A stretch of DNA of 64,000 nucleotides, taken from positions 10,020,262-10,084,261 of the forward strand of contig NW_024037055.1 in NCBI RefSeq assembly GCF_015706575.1, given 5' to 3'. This stretch comes from Patiria miniata. Taxonomy: Eukaryota; Echinodermata; Asteroidea; Valvatida; Asterinidae. The first letter of the stretch is position 1, and every line of letters starts with the position of its first letter. The translations under genes and the position numbers were made by a program. The notes below the pieces were generated by a model. The model saw only the letters and a program-made list of their open reading frames with translations. It made no database searches and had not been told where the DNA came from. This document shows positions 33,578 to 46,936 of this stretch, piece by piece.

Positions 33578-35277
33578 GTTAAGAATAGGACATCTGTAAA
33601 ACTTCACGAGTAACTATAGGGATAACTATGTTTAAGTTGTTGCAAAGTATGTAACTTTTGGCCAATTTGGCACGAGATGCATTCACAATTTCACACGTGG
33701 GCACCGAGTACAATTGATACATGGATCATTTGGCCATGCTGTTTTTCCAGTGGCCATTTTGTCCTAGGAATTTGCTGCAAATTATGTGATGTTTTTTTTA
33801 GTTTTGTTTGCCCACGAGGGAACAAATAAGTGAAGAGTTTATTTCCCAAAACGTGATACATCCATTTAAAAAAAAGTGGAAAATTTGCACGGTTATGAAC
33901 TTTAAAGAATAAAAACAGTACAACAGCTGTTTGTAAACTTCTTTTTTTTTTGCCTTTTTTACCTCCGCCAAGGAGCTTATGTTTTCATCGGATTGGGTTA
34001 GTTTGTTGGTTGGTTGGTTGGTTTGTCTGTTAATAAGGAATTGCATGAAATTTTTGTTTAGGGGTGGTGCTTGGTAGAAGTACAAATCGATTAGATTTTG
34101 GAAGTGATCTGGGTCTGGATCCAGGATTTTTTTTAAGGATTCTTCACCATTTGCGAGTATTTCTTTTGGGTTTACTGACAATATGGCAGGGAATTGTTAA
34201 GCCTTGGCGGAAGTTTTCACTCTCCGAATGCTTTCTAGTTGTATTCTGAATTTGTGTTTATATAACAGCTGTCGAAATTGACTTTGGGCGGCCAGGAGAG
34301 AGCAGGATTCTAAGAGGGAACAAAATGGCGTATATCACGTTTCGAGATAAACTCTTCAAAAAATTAATTATTCTATATATATTTTATGTGAAAAAAATGT
34401 AATATCTGCTTCTTATACTTTTTTGTCATTTATCACAAATACGTTGTTGGTTTATATATTTAACTTTTGGCTGTAAATGAAATTTCTATCCGACTTTTTT
34501 CTGGTGTGTGTTTCCTGGTTTCATTTTAATGTGCATACAATGTAACAATACCATCAAAGGTCTAGTGCAGTTTGTTGTTGTATTAGTGTTATGTGTACAT
34601 GTACATGAAACAGTTCATTTTATTTTGTTTTTCGGTTGCTTTGGATATTTACGATTACTGTATTATTTGTAATTAGGATGTTGTTTTTCTTGCTTGATGA
34701 TGTATTTGCAGTTATAAGGATTACTTATTTTTGTAGTAATTTGGGAGTTTTTATGAGTGGTATTAGAAGTCTACTGATCGGGAGAAGTATGCCAAACTGC
34801 AATGACAACATGTGAGAGACTAGTCATGCGAGACCAGTCTTAGTTCAAGACGCTTTTGTCATACAGACATCCCAAGAGGGCTATCTGTAAGTCGGTGGTG
34901 TTCTAACCTAATCAGGTATTTTCTGGCTACGGATTTGGCTCTTGCGGTAATTGTGTTACATCAAGTTGACTGGCATACCTCAAGGAGCAATAGACTTCTG
35001 TTGAAAGTTATATAATGTACCCAGAATGAACCACTTTTTCATTTAATGCTAATCTATCCGGCAGATTTGTACACATGTGCGCATACATGTATTTATCAAG
35101 TAATTTTCCTGTGCATCCACATACACTGTACTTGGCATCCTTTTATCATTGCAGGTTCCCATTGATTGTAAACCAAGTCGTGCATGCCAAATGTATCATT
35201 GCTTACTTGATATTTTCTGAGCCCAATTTTATGGTGCTGTTGAACAATTAGCGGAAAAGTTTTGCTTACTAGAGCAG
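33578..35277. other. Intergenic, AT-rich, no gene seen
   Basis: Holds simple GGTTGGTTG repeats (34004-34024) and T-rich tracts. Some may belong to long TM9SF2 3' UTR isoforms, which cannot be judged from sequence. Confidence 0.4.
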
Positions 35278-35645
35278 TGTGGAGTGCTGTGGCCTCGTGG
35301 TTAAGGGCACTGGATTTGTGGCCTGTGGGTAAAGCTGCGGGTTGTGGGTTCGAGTCCTGGCGGGGTCATGGTGCGTGTGCCCTTGGGCAAGGCACTTTGT
35401 CACTCGTTGCTTCTCTCCACCCAGGAGTAAATGGGTACCTGTGAGGGCAGAGATGGTTAGTGTGATTGAATAAGCTTGCTTGCGCCTAACAGGCAGCATC
35501 GAGCTGTATACTCCCCAGGGAGCTGAAATGGTATTTGGAATGTTTAATTGGCCCAGTGATCAGGGGTAATAATAATACTGTAAGCGCTGATTTAGTTTAC
35601 TAATAAGAGCGTTCTTAAATGCCGATTATTATTATTATTATTAAA
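35278..35645 (+). mobile_element. tRNA-derived SINE, long-body type
   Basis: Head GGCCTCGTGGTTAAGG (A box) and GGGTTCGAGTCC (B box), then the body motif GGGCAAGGCACTTTGTCACT, CACCCAGGAGTAAATGGGTA, a TAAGCGCTGATTTAG segment and an ATT repeat tail. A diverged relative lies inverted at 57222-57507. Confidence 0.8.
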
Positions 35646-37559
35646 ATTGTACTTACTAATCTTAAGCACTACTTCATGGTGTGGTTGTGCTAACGGTTGT
35701 GTGCTCATGTAGATTTCTATTGTTGGGTATCACTGATTTAAGCAAACTTTTCCTCTGAAGTAAGCATGCTTTTGCTGCGCTTACTGCTTACGGTCTCCAT
35801 GAAATAGAAAGAGGCTCTGTAAGCAGAAAATCTTGTGCTTAGCAGCGCCGTGAAATTGGGCCCAGGTTTGTAATTGACCTATCGCAGTAGAATCTCGGTA
35901 GAATCACGTCAACACAGCTTGTGAAATTTTGTCCAATTACGTGATACAAATGGACGAGGATTGTGCAAAACCTGAGACAAACACTAATTAGTGTACAAAA
36001 ACTCCATAGGGTTGTCTAAGGGTCGTGGCTAACTCGCAAACGTCGATAGGTCAATTAACTGAAGAACCACCCTTTTGAAACAATGACCCACAACCCCTAA
36101 AACCAGGCAATTACAATTCCACAACAGCTGAGATTTTCCATAACTACCAATGCACAAAATGGTTTCTTTTGATCAGTTTGAAGAACTTAACCACCAAATA
36201 GTAATAATAGTTTAATAAATCCCAGTTTTAAAATTAGTGGTAAATGAATGAACATGCAAGCAAAACTAGACTTACATGTAAGATATAATAATTGCTAGAA
36301 GATGTTTGCTCTTTTTACCACATGCCTGGTTCCATGTTTCTATAATGCTCCAGAATTTGGTTTAATATGATAACTGATTAATACTAATACAATGTATGTT
36401 GGACTTGCTCTATACAGTGCACGTCCACATGTTCAAATCAGTGACCCTATGGACAGGTTGACCTAACCTCAGATAATTGTAAAACAATTCTGGAAATGCT
36501 TGGAAGTGCATTTGATGTGCTCTAGCATATAATTGTAAGTGGTTCATTTCAGTGCACAGAATTTCAAATAAAATTGTAGAACTACTAAATACAAGTGTGT
36601 AGTGAGATGTATTTTTCTTTGAGTGGCTGATTACCATCAAACTGTGCCACGTTTACATGTAAACAACAACAAACACATACATGCACAGTAACTTGCATTT
36701 TGGGGGAGTAACAAACTTCCTTTTTTCATTTCTTTAATTTAGAATTTATAAACATTTCAATTTTGTTTCACACTACATGTATATAATAAGTTTTGTTCTG
36801 GTATAAAATGTAAATGACACAAAGAATTTCAAATAATTATAACTTCAATATGTAATCAATAAATAAATCAACAGTCAACTATGTGTTGAAACAACTAATA
36901 CTCAGATAAGTTCAATACTGGCAATCAAATGAACATTTTTTATCTTTCACAAAGTCGGTATTTCTGCAGTCCAGCTTTTAACAAAGACTTTGTTAACCAA
37001 TTCGCGCCGGGATTATTTTGACATTAATCGGACCCAGGCGTGGGATTGTTTTTCATGAACCTTGATGCCAGACGGGTTCAGGCGGTCATCTGTGGGTAGC
37101 ACACCCTGATATTTCTAGCCCCACTAGCTGTGAGCTAGTCGCGGAAATGTATATATCGTCTGGCATCGCTCGTTGTGTGATTATCCGTCATCCGTTCTGA
37201 ATACCGCAAAATCTTTGCGTGTATACACCTCATCCAATGTGCCCTGGCCTAAAACCGTGTTATGGGGAAGTTTTTTTATTGTTAGGTAAATTAGGACCGA
37301 GTAATGGGGACTTTCTGCTGTTCCCACAGCATTTTCCGTCCCCACAAATACCTTGTACAGACGAGTGTACATGTATGTCCCCACAAATACGGAGCAAGAC
37401 TTCATGAACTGGTAAATAGTGACCAACGCCTAGGCCCGAAACTATAGAATTATTTATTCCAATGACTAATCTGACAATGAAACAACCAAAATATTTTTAC
37501 ATACTGTAATTTTTCTGAAACGTTACGTTTGTTTATGGTGTAAATCAAGGACAAGCACA
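35646..37559. other. Intergenic, no gene or clear element seen
   Basis: AT-rich unique-looking DNA. Only short frames and no splice-consistent similarity to known proteins were recognised. Confidence 0.4.
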
Positions 37560-38150
37560 TGCAACATCATCGGTGAATCGAGGACAGGAACCAAATCGAG
37601 GACGACCTCGATTAGAAAACGTGTACAAAACCAATGAGAGCTGTTGCAAAAAAAGTACAAACAAAGGAAAAGGGAAGAGGAAAAAACAAAAATCAAACGT
37701 GTATGAGCGTGTTCATCTATTCAAACCATGGACAAAAAATTCCAGACAACAAAAAAGAACGATATCGTCCACGATTGGGGTCATGTACAAAACCTATGGG
37801 AGTCTTCCTAAAAAGTTATAAGTACAAACAAACGAGGAACTATAGGACGTCCACAATCGACAGTGTGAGCACGGGTGCACATGTTAATCTTTTCAAACCG
37901 TGGACAAAAAATACCAGAGAACAAAAGAAAACAATATCATCCACGATTCCCAGCATACCGGTACGTCTGCGATTGGGGTCGTGTACAAAACCTATGGGAG
38001 TCTTCCTAAAAAAATTAGAGTACAAACAATTAAGTACTGTGATATTTCAAGTAAAATATTTGCTTAAGGCGCTAGAGGCGAAAAATCAAAGTGCACCACG
38101 TTAGGGGCCGCACCATGTTAGGGGACACAGTGGGTGGCACATAATGGATT
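37560..38150. repeat. Tandem duplication block ending in a CACGTTAGGG element end
   Basis: About 37712-37822 is repeated at 37886-38023 (GTACAAAACCTATGGGAGTC and TTCAAACC.TGGACAAAAAAT in both). Bases 38065-38120 are the inverted complement of the left end of the element at 52557 (CTAGAGGCGAAAAATCAAAG). Confidence 0.6.
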
Positions 38151-39059
38151 CCACTGCATGACGGGGCTCATTTTACTAGTATCGGGCAAAATTCTTGCAC
38201 ATGAGAAATGCACACAGTAAATGAAGGGCCAAATAGCATCATATATAAACCAGCCAAATGTTGTCTTGTACATTATCATGTGTACTTTATGTACATGTAG
38301 TATGCATGTGAACTGCTACACTTGATGTGCATTCAAATAATGGATATACACGTAGGCTATAAGTTCCTTTCCAATCCAATACATACATGTAGAAAAACAA
38401 TATTATTTTGATTGCATGTAGAATATTACATCATCATTTCATAGTTTCTTTTAAAGGGAGCCTTATACACCCATCTACACAATCAAAACACTTTCAATAA
38501 ATAATTCTAGCACTTTGTATACGTAACTGCATAGTACACACTAAAAAATCACAATAACATCATACATGTACCAATGTGTTCCATTTAGCTGAGCCCCTTA
38601 GCAAGTACATGTATGTTCCTTTTGTATTTTTCAAACATGTACATAATGTATCATCCAAATTTCATTTCAATTTTATCACATAGGGACTTTTTTGGCAATG
38701 TGTTTTGGGAAAACCACTTTTTAGCGCTAATTTGCCACAATGGGCCTTATTCAGGAGTTGGCCATTTTTGTCGAGTTCTCTATTGTATTTCATTAATTGT
38801 TAACTGTTGAATGGGATGGTGCCAGACTATTTATGCAGGCACAATGCAGCCTTAATTTACTGTCATTTTTTTTAAAATATGGCTTTAAGCACTACGAAAT
38901 GTGTAATTACAAATTTTAAATTATTCATTGAAGCAGACTGGAATTTATTATGAATTAACATGCTTTCATTTCTCTTTGCAAGTTCCAAAAATTAAGATTT
39001 TACCTAACTTTCAAATATGGCCGACTCGTGAATAAGGCCCATTTAATTTACTTTGTTAA
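38151..39059. other. Intergenic, no gene seen
   Basis: AT-rich. An inverted pair AATGGGCCTTATTCAGGAGT (38739) and ACTCGTGAATAAGGCCCATT (39024) suggests another worn foldback of about 300 bp. Confidence 0.4.
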
Positions 39060-39586
39060 AGCTATAGTCCATCATTTGCAGCTTTCCAAAAAGTAACTGA
39101 TGTAATTATTGTTAAAAAGTATACTTGGTTGAACAATATAAGGGGACTAAACTCCCTGTGAAATTATTCTTTCTGGCAAGCTGTAATTTTGAAGAAATCA
39201 ACAAAAGAAGGACTTTCCAACGATGCGTCTGAAGACGCATCATTGGTAATTTCCGTTAGTAGTTTTTTGTTTTTATTCAGCGAAGTGCGCACAAGCATTG
39301 ACACGACGCACACGCGGTTGCTATCATTCATCAGTTCAGTACTCGACATCGCATAGCTGCAATCGCCTCAGTGAAAACATGTCTCAGACGCTGAATTCAG
39401 GCCCAATCCAAAACATGATTCAGCAACTTTTGATTTATAATTGAGATCACAGAATTTTGTTTTTCTCGAAATATAAACTTCATCAGGTTAGTTGTTCAGC
39501 ACACTTCGTTAGATTTTGAGCACGTTTGTTGCTTCAAAGTTCAAACGAACAAAATGCACAAATTACAAATGATGGACTGGTACCTT
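39060..39586 (-). mobile_element. TTAA-type MITE, TAGTCCATCATTTG ends, copy 1
   Basis: Left end after TTAA: AGCTATAGTCCATCATTTG; right end CAAATGATGGACTGGTACC. The core has the palindrome GATGCGTCTGAAGACGCATC (39223-39242). Other copies: 43504-44005 and 55810-56318. It lies 116 bp beyond the stop codon of the BTB gene and may be in its 3' UTR. Confidence 0.75.
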
Positions 39587-39701
39587 TACATGTCTACAAT
39601 GTATATTGTTCTGTGGCAAGTTATTTGGATAGATTTATGAAGAAATTATGGAGTTTTGTCCAATTAAAAACATCACTTGATACCTGGTTCATATTTGAAA
39701 C

Positions 39702-41012
39702 TTAAAACACCTGGATGACTACACCAAGTTTGATTTTTCCGCCTTTCTTGTCAAGGAACGCTTGAGAGTGGATGGTGGTGACGTTTGTTGTCAAGCTCCA
39801 ATGTACGTTAGCAGTGGGACCGTCTGGTTTATAGACTAGTCCACTCTTTGTGACAGCATTCAAGAATTTGTCATTGGCGTCAAACGCCGAGATGGCTAAC
39901 CTGAAGGATTTTCCAATGTCTGTGTTGGGTGCTTGCAGCTTGTATGTGACATTGGTCAACATGCCTCGCTCACATGTTACGTCATTGGTGGCGCTAGCAC
40001 TGCAGGCGGCTGCAGCAGCAGCGTCAGCTTTGGAGTTCTGCAGCAAGAGGAGGTACCACGGGGAACCGCTCTTTGGCCGGTAGCCCTGCGTCATGGCATT
40101 GGCCATGACCGTGCTGGTCGGATGGACGTACAGCACGTGGCAGTGCGGCGGGGCTAAGTAGAGCCGTGCATGGTAGCGCTCGGCCAAGAACAGCTCTGAC
40201 ATGTTCGCAGTCCCCACCAGAGCGTGAAACTTGTAACCTTCCAGGATGTGGTCCTTGATCTGCTTTTCGTAGATCTGGCCAAACTCGGACCTCTCGATGG
40301 TCAGAATATGCTCTGAAGTCATCTGGGCGAAGCGGATGTATGGCAGCACCCTACGGAGGTTGCCAGTCACCCCGCCTTTCTGAAGGTCATGCACCAGCCA
40401 GCGCTCGATGGCCTTGAAGAGTGAGTATTCATCAGTGACAATGAGCTGCCCACTGTCAAGAAGTCGGCACATCTGCTCCACTGACAGCCCCAACCAGGAG
40501 TCTAGCTCTAGGATCTTCGGCAAGTTACAGGCGATGACCTCATAGCAGTGGCTGACTAGCTGATCCAGGTTGTAGGTTTCAGCAAAGGACAGCCAGTCCA
40601 GAGCCCCGTTCACATTGCCCTGCCCGATCTGCTCCGTCATGTATCGCTCGCACTGGCACCGCAGCCGGTGGATGTTGTACTTGTCGGCAAGAGTGAAGAT
40701 CGGCATAATGGTCCGCATGTCCACTGTCACCTGACCACAGTAGAGGTACTTCAAGAACTCTCCAAACACGGCCGTACACTCGGGGCTCTCTTCAAGCACA
40801 ATCTCCTGCTGCTGCGAGTCCACCCACTGGGAACCCGTCAGCATAGTCTGGAAGACATCGCTGGATGATGCCAAGAAGAACTTGTGACAATGGAAGACCC
40901 TGCCATCCACACGGATGATCACATCACTCAGATCTGGGTTATTGTAGTACGACTTAACCCCTGCTATAAAATCCTCCACACACCCTAATCTTGTAGACAC
41001 GTCTTTCTCCAT
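39702..41012 (-). CDS. BTBD17-like BTB-BACK domain protein, single coding exon
   Basis: 436 residues from the ATG at 41012, which has a good start context (A at -3, G at +4). The BTB/POZ domain spans about residues 28-125 (LSDVIIRVDGRVFHCHKFFL, then LKYLYCG and KYNIHRLRCQCERY), a BACK domain about 135-250, and a C-terminal beta-rich region about 280-436 ending KIKLGVVIQVF. An alanine run lies near residue 331. The order, and the EC.AVF..FLKYLYCG pattern, are closest to BTBD17 and relatives. Human BTBD17 (about 478 residues) starts with a signal peptide; none is visible here, so an upstream coding exon is possible but not seen. BTB-BACK proteins commonly act as dimers and as cullin-3 adaptors; the role of this one is not known. 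Its GC content is well above its surroundings, as expected for coding sequence. Confidence 0.9.
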   Translation of the reverse strand: MEKDVSTRLGCVEDFIAGVKSYYNNPDLSDVIIRVDGRVFHCHKFFLASSSDVFQTMLTGSQWVDSQQQEIVLEESPECTAVFGEFLKYLYCGQVTVDMRTIMPIFTLADKYNIHRLRCQCERYMTEQIGQGNVNGALDWLSFAETYNLDQLVSHCYEVIACNLPKILELDSWLGLSVEQMCRLLDSGQLIVTDEYSLFKAIERWLVHDLQKGGVTGNLRRVLPYIRFAQMTSEHILTIERSEFGQIYEKQIKDHILEGYKFHALVGTANMSELFLAERYHARLYLAPPHCHVLYVHPTSTVMANAMTQGYRPKSGSPWYLLLLQNSKADAAAAAACSASATNDVTCERGMLTNVTYKLQAPNTDIGKSFRLAISAFDANDKFLNAVTKSGLVYKPDGPTANVHWSLTTNVTTIHSQAFLDKKGGKIKLGVVIQVF

Positions 41013-42167
41013 AATTTCCTCTTGTAGTACGGTATTTTCATCAAACTGTTCATCAGAAGATCAAACTTGCTTTAACTCATTGACAGAGTGTTATTTAAAT
41101 AACATGCAATGCTCTGGTAATATCGAAACTGGCATTTCCAGTTTAATACATACATGTAGATGGCACTTGATTCATACCGCATACATGTAGTTGGCGAGAT
41201 GTCTAGAATCAGACATTGAGGAATATACCACGCAAGACTACACAGAAAAATTACTTCTGAGCATCCATACATGTACATGTACTGTATGCCCTCAAGGATG
41301 AAAACTGAAGACTGGACTGCAAGTTGAGTTTACGATTAGAGACGCAGCAGAGAGTTACTTGACAGTCACTCAATTTGTGCAGCAATTTGGCAGGAACTTG
41401 TTGGAGACTGACACAAATACTGCTGTCTGGTTCCCATCAATCCACACATGATTCCTGTAATGAAAGGATAAGACAGAAAGTGTCAGCCTTTGCTGGCAAA
41501 ATAGCTGCACACCCACGTGCAGGTAATCTGAGCACATTCCAGTACACATTAAGTAAAGTAGAAGTGGATACAATTACTGACTGTCCACAGCCCGAATCAT
41601 GTGAATGTGATTATTATATACATGTACTTGTCTCAACTTGTGAAAATCACTTTTGGTCCCAAGTACGTATCTTCTCCAAAAGATAATTTTGACAATAACG
41701 CAATAGAATTGCCTCCTTCCAACCATTGTATTGAATATAGGGCTGTTCTGATATACCAAATATTAGAAAATATGCTTTTTGCTGGTTTGAATATTCCTGA
41801 AATAAAGAACTACGCACACGTATACACACATGACTGTGATGTTATTTTAACCGTAAATGTGAGGCACTTTATTGTCAGATACCACTTTTTTTTTTAGGGT
41901 AACTTTTTTGTCAATGACACTGTTCCAATCGTTTTAGAAGTTTTAAGTCCTTGACAGCTGTAACATACTAAATGCAAAACAATCCAGTGGCCCATTGCAT
42001 CGATGCAGCATACACATTTAAGCTGGCGCACTTTGCATGTTGAACGGTGCAGCACGCTGTTACAGCTAGTAATTGTAAAACTTGATAAGTAAGTTTTGAA
42101 TATTTGAATATTCGGTCAAATGCAGTTTCAAAAAATCAAATCCTACTTTAATCAGAAATGGACACCC
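41013..42167. other. Upstream region of the BTB gene
   Basis: No exon recognised. Bases 42090-42172 hold a hAT-like end fragment (GAATATTTGAATATTCG ... ACACCCTAAT). Confidence 0.4.
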
Positions 42168-42407
42168 TAATTATTATTATTATTTATTTCTGGTAATGAA
42201 ACCAATGATTTCCTCAAAAGCAATTACAGTTTTAGAGGTACATGTAAGAGGAAAACCCTCTAGAAGAATATTTTGGGTAAAATCCACGGAATCAGGCAGG
42301 GACTGAACAACCTATCCTTATGTGGTCAGGGTAGGAATCGAACCCGGGTCACAGCAAAGTGAAGTGAACAGGAGGAAAGAACTGCTGCACCAACCTGACT
42401 CCCCCAT
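42168..42407 (-). mobile_element. tRNA-derived SINE, copy 2
   Basis: Same family and orientation as 17470-17782: TTATTTCTGGTAATGA at the left, B-box region GGAATCGAACCCGGGTCACAG, and CACCAACCTGACTCCCC at the head. The spacer between box regions has diverged. Confidence 0.65.
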
Positions 42408-43503
42408 GCCAACCTGACTCCCCAGGTGCATGCAGTGGAGACAAACTTATGATAAATGAAAAGATGTTTTTGCAATTTGTTTTAATCATTTAAAAAAAAT
42501 ATTTTTGTCTAAGTCTGGAGACACACAAGGACTGCTACATATAGAAACAATTCTTGCACCACAGGACACAACGTAAGAATGCGTGTGCCAAGTGTTGACT
42601 TTTGTGCCATGTGTTAGCACATGACTCACCATACCTGCTTGGAGAGATCACTTTACTAATTGCCTGCGTGCAATCTAATCTGTCTTATCAACAGGAACAT
42701 TCCAATTTTCATATTTCATACGTGACACTTAAAATGTGACTCTCATGGACGTTGGTGTGGTTTTTGCTCGACCTTAAAAGCATCCAGCGATCAAATTCAT
42801 TTAGCCAGAGGGGTGCCATGCCATTAACATGATCATGATGAATACAGTACTACGTGTACTTGTTTTCACACAGATAAAGTATAAACTAGCTGCACGTTGC
42901 CTGGCTTACATGGCTTAGAGCCAAATATGCATGTTAACATTATGGGCTGTAATATTTCACCCCATTCCTAATACTTCGTCATCATCTATTTTCATATTTT
43001 CTCATTAAAAAAAAATAGGGGAAATATCAATGTTTTAGTCAATTTATCATGTTTGTGAAAGTTACACATGTACAGTGGGTGTGGGTATATACAGGTGTCA
43101 CATTATTGATTTAAGGATTCATACGTTTGTTTCCATTTTATTAATTTTAATGATTACAACATTTTTCAGATTTGTAATCACAAATCTCACTACAGAGTTG
43201 CAGGGACCATAATAGATGCAGAAGACATAAACATTGTCAAAGTCCCTTTCGCTCAGTCCAAATTTGCTCAATAACAGAAAATCTTACACCAAACAAGACC
43301 CTTACCAGAGTACAATGCATATGAATTAAATTATCTCGATCTTTTCATTGGAATTGATCCTCTTTTGAAAGAATTTTCTAATGCAACCTCCATATTCTTA
43401 TCATTTAAAAATTATACTGTTTCACATACATGTACATAACTGTACCGGTACATAGTATACATCTTACACTGAGCAAGAAAGTACTTTGAACTTTTTCGGT
43501 TCA
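42408..43503. other. Intergenic, no gene or clear element seen
   Basis: AT-rich, with short homopolymer runs only. Confidence 0.4.
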
Positions 43504-44005
43504 AAGGTAGAGTATATCATTTGTCATTGTGCTGCGCTTTTTTTTGAAGCAACAAAAGTGCTCAAAATCTAAAGAAGGGTGCAGGGTACCTGATGAAAGT
43601 TTAGCTCAGTGAGCACTGTATATTCCAAGAAAACAATATTCTAGGATCCATTCAATTCAAAAGTTGCCAAGTCATGTTTTGAATTGCACCTGAAATCAGC
43701 ATCCGGAACACGTTCTCATTCAGCCAATTGCAGCTACGCGATGTCACACACTGAACCAAGGAATTATAGCAACCGAGCATACATGTACGTCTGCGTCGTA
43801 CCAACGCTTGCGCACAAATGCTATTGACGGCTTCGCTGAATTAAAAACAAACTATTAGACGGAAATTTCCCAAAAATGCGACGCATCTTTGGAAATGACC
43901 TTTCACAGGGAGTTTAGTGCCATTACTATCTTTAAACCAAGTATGCTTTTCAACAATAATTTTGTCAGTTACTTTTTGGAAAGCTGCAAATGATATACTC
44001 TACCT
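43504..44005 (+). mobile_element. TTAA-type MITE, copy 2 of the 39060 family
   Basis: Ends AAGGTAGAGTATATCATTTG and CAAATGATATACTCTACCTT, with TTAA at 44006-44009 and TTCA on the left. The interior matches 39060-39586 inverted and 55810-56318 direct. Confidence 0.75.
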
Positions 44006-44807
44006 TTAATGTCGCACAATGTCAATGTCTGTTCCAGTACATCAACCCAATTAGCGTTGTGCTATCAATATTGACTTGTTAAAAGATGACAACATCACAA
44101 TCCTACATAACATCATGTGTGAGGAGATGCCGATATCAATAACTAACATGACATCACTGTGCAGCTCCTCAACCTCCCTGCAATGCATGGAATCTCAGTC
44201 AGGCATTCCAGTGTGGCCATTCAGTTTTTAATGATGTTATTTTTGTCTTTTACTGACAATGCATAGCTGCAAATGTATGCATTATTTTAAAAAAGCACTT
44301 TTCATTGCTGGGTCAACTATGGGCTCCGTGCACAAGTACCCCCTCAACGGCCAGAAAAGGAGAGTTGGGGATGATCTAGACTGGTTCCCGATCCATCCAC
44401 TGCGTATTTCAAATGATATCCAAAGTTATTGGGGTCGGAGATTAGTCTGGGAGACCATTGCAAGTTACGTTCGAACGTATTTGCGCGCCATTGACGCCTG
44501 ACGCTCACGCGCGAAGACGCTGTGGCTTGGCTTTGTGCACTTTCAGGAATAAAAAAGTGATGAATACTTTGCGCGCGAACTACAGTGCGCACTCGCGGTG
44601 TCCAGTCCAAGGGGCGCTCAGAAGTGGTAAAAGCGCACCCTCTTTTGTTGGCTCACAGCTCACGGAGCCCATAGGAAGAAAGAGGGACTTTCGAGAGAAA
44701 GCACCCATTTTGCTCACAAAAAGGCAATTTACCACAAAAATTTTTGGTACAAAATTTTGGTCCTGAAAAATTGAGCTGCTAGTGCTAATCATCATTCCAA
44801 TCATGGA
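44006..44807. other. Intergenic, no gene seen
   Basis: A CpG-rich patch (44460-44630) interrupts otherwise AT-rich DNA; no splice-consistent coding exon was found. Confidence 0.35.
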
Positions 44808-45001
44808 AAGAATGTTGCAACCTGACGCCACTTCAATGGTTGTGCATATACAGTCTATGGAGAGTCAAGACAATTTTCAACTGGAATGTTTCTCAGTCCC
44901 AGATTAATGTCTAGTTATAATCATTTTTGCAATGATTGACCTAGCTTCAATGAGATGATATATGAAGAAAAAAATACCGTCAGGTTGCAACATTCGTTCC
45001 C
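44808..45001. mobile_element. 194-bp MITE with GAATGTTGCAACCTGACG ends
   Basis: Left GGAAAGAATGTTGCAACCTG; right CAGGTTGCAACATTCGTTCC, inverted complements. A related copy lies at 4890-5045. Confidence 0.7.
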
Positions 45002-45621
45002 AAATCACACCTATTTCTTTTCAAAACTTTATTTACACGGATTGCTATGTGTAATTGTGTAGGCCTATCTATTGTTCGAACTTAGCATCCATGGGAAGAT
45101 TCTGATATCTCCAGATCTTACAGTGAATCAAATACATTTTGTGCAGCGCTAGCCCCATTCTGTGGCCAAGTTACTGGACTCTCTCCATAAAACCTAGCCT
45201 TAGAATGGGGCTAGAGTGCGGCGCCAGTCTTTTGGCAGTCTGGCTCAAAATTTGATGCTTCCATTGATTTTTTTTATCTTGAGGGTTATTTTTCGAGTGA
45301 CGGGGTATTTTGCAATTACTCCGTTTTGGGACAGTCAGCCACAAATAGCAGTGACAAAATAAACCGTGTTTGGTCATCGTTCCCTTTTACCACACCATTC
45401 ACTGCGCAACTACAGCCACATTAAAAAAAAAATAGCCACCGTCACAGAACCGGTTCAACATGTTCAAGAAACTTCACTGCGTGATTATAAATATATGGTC
45501 AAGGGGGGGGGGGAATGAATATTTCAGTGATCCATCCCATCAATATCGGAAAAAAATGTGACATTCGGACACCATTGGTTTTTTATCAGATAAGAACAGT
45601 TAAGCCTATCAAGTATCATAC

Positions 45622-45757
45622 TAGTCCAAGTAAAGTTAGTAGGAATTGGTCGGGCCTACTAATCGCCCGACCATGCAGACCATGTTCAAATGTTAAAACA
45701 TGTAGACTAAAAAAAAGGCGATTCGTAGAGTGATGATACCGGTAGTTACTCGGACTA
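45622..45757. mobile_element. Diverged member of the TAGTCCGAGTAAC foldback family
   Basis: Starts TAGTCCAAGTAAAG and ends GTTACTCGGACTA. The right 100 bp follow the right arm of the element at 59088-60078 (ATCGCCCGACCATG, AAATGTTAAAA, GGCGATTCGTAGAGT). Flanking 9-mers do not match. Confidence 0.55.
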
Positions 45758-46936
45758 TAGTACACGAACAAAAAAGTGGCGTCTGGATTATACTAGTGGA
45801 TACTACATTCTTTCCTCAATATCACCCATTCAAACACACTCGTCAACTCACCATCATGACCATGGCTATTGCTAGCCTTGAATTGAACGCCGACGAAAGT
45901 GACGTTCGTCATGTTTGTGTTTGTACAGGGGTTTCGACCGTTTCGACTTCCTCCAGTCTCCACCATGAACATGATCATGATGATGAACAGACTTCATTAA
46001 CTTCCTTCCCTCTCGTCACACTGTCACTGCCGATTAAACGCTCGAGCTCCACATTTAAGAGCATGCAAGAGAAGGTTCATTGCACAAGATACATGTACGT
46101 ACCAAGTTTGACACGTCAATTATTTGCTTTCCAACACTTGTTTACATAAGTCAAAAGTTCCAACATAATCGCCGGCAAAATACGGCACATTACATCACTC
46201 ATTAAATAAAAATACCGTACCTGTTTACATTTTGGGTTAACGATTGAGGGCGCTATTCATATCTGCACTGAGAGTAGTATGACCATAGACCATTGATCTC
46301 CATATACACAGACTGGATAGGACATCGCGTACGAACGTGCGTACGAACGTGCGTCCGCGCGCGCGTTTTTTGAAAAGGGTAAAGAACACAATTTCGCATT
46401 CGAGTTGTGTACACTTTCGAACGGAGGATTAAAAAATGAAGTTGGGTTTTCTTCGGTTTCTTTGTCATTTTTGAAAAAATAAAAGAAACAGAGATCTAAA
46501 TTGATCAAAATCGATGAGGAGTATAGTCAAGGTGTGCGCAGCATTAGATTGCTGGAGTCGGGAAGTAAGGAGCGTTGAAGAATAGGACAATTATTCGCAA
46601 GTAAGTTGTTTTTTAACGAGGCCTATAGTATACAACATGGCACGGAGGAATATGAACATGGGAATGACAAAGCAAATTATAATATCGTTAATGTTGTCGC
46701 TCTGAGTTTGAGGGGAAGGAGGCCTGTGTCTAGCGAGATATTCTGTTCAAATTCCATGCGATCTAGGCCTGTCATGCTGGTCGCCATCCATGTGGTTTTT
46801 TTTAAGACATATCCTACGTGCATGACTGACCCGGCAATGGCAATGAACAAAAGTTGACTTGTTTAAAATAGTTTATTCGAATAACTTTTATAACTTTTAT
46901 ATGCAAAATCTGATTGAATTATGTCTGCCTTGGCTT

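Noticed and set aside
37634-38104. 156-residue frame with an internal repeat
   Set aside because: The repetition comes from the DNA tandem duplication at 37560-38150; no known domain.
39850-40868. Plus-strand frames opposite the BTB gene
   Set aside because: Antisense shadows of the GC-rich BTB coding sequence.
45730-46149. 139-residue plus-strand frame with an HHEHDHDDE stretch
   Set aside because: No recognised domain, overlaps the end of a repeat-family element, and codon use does not differ from the surroundings.
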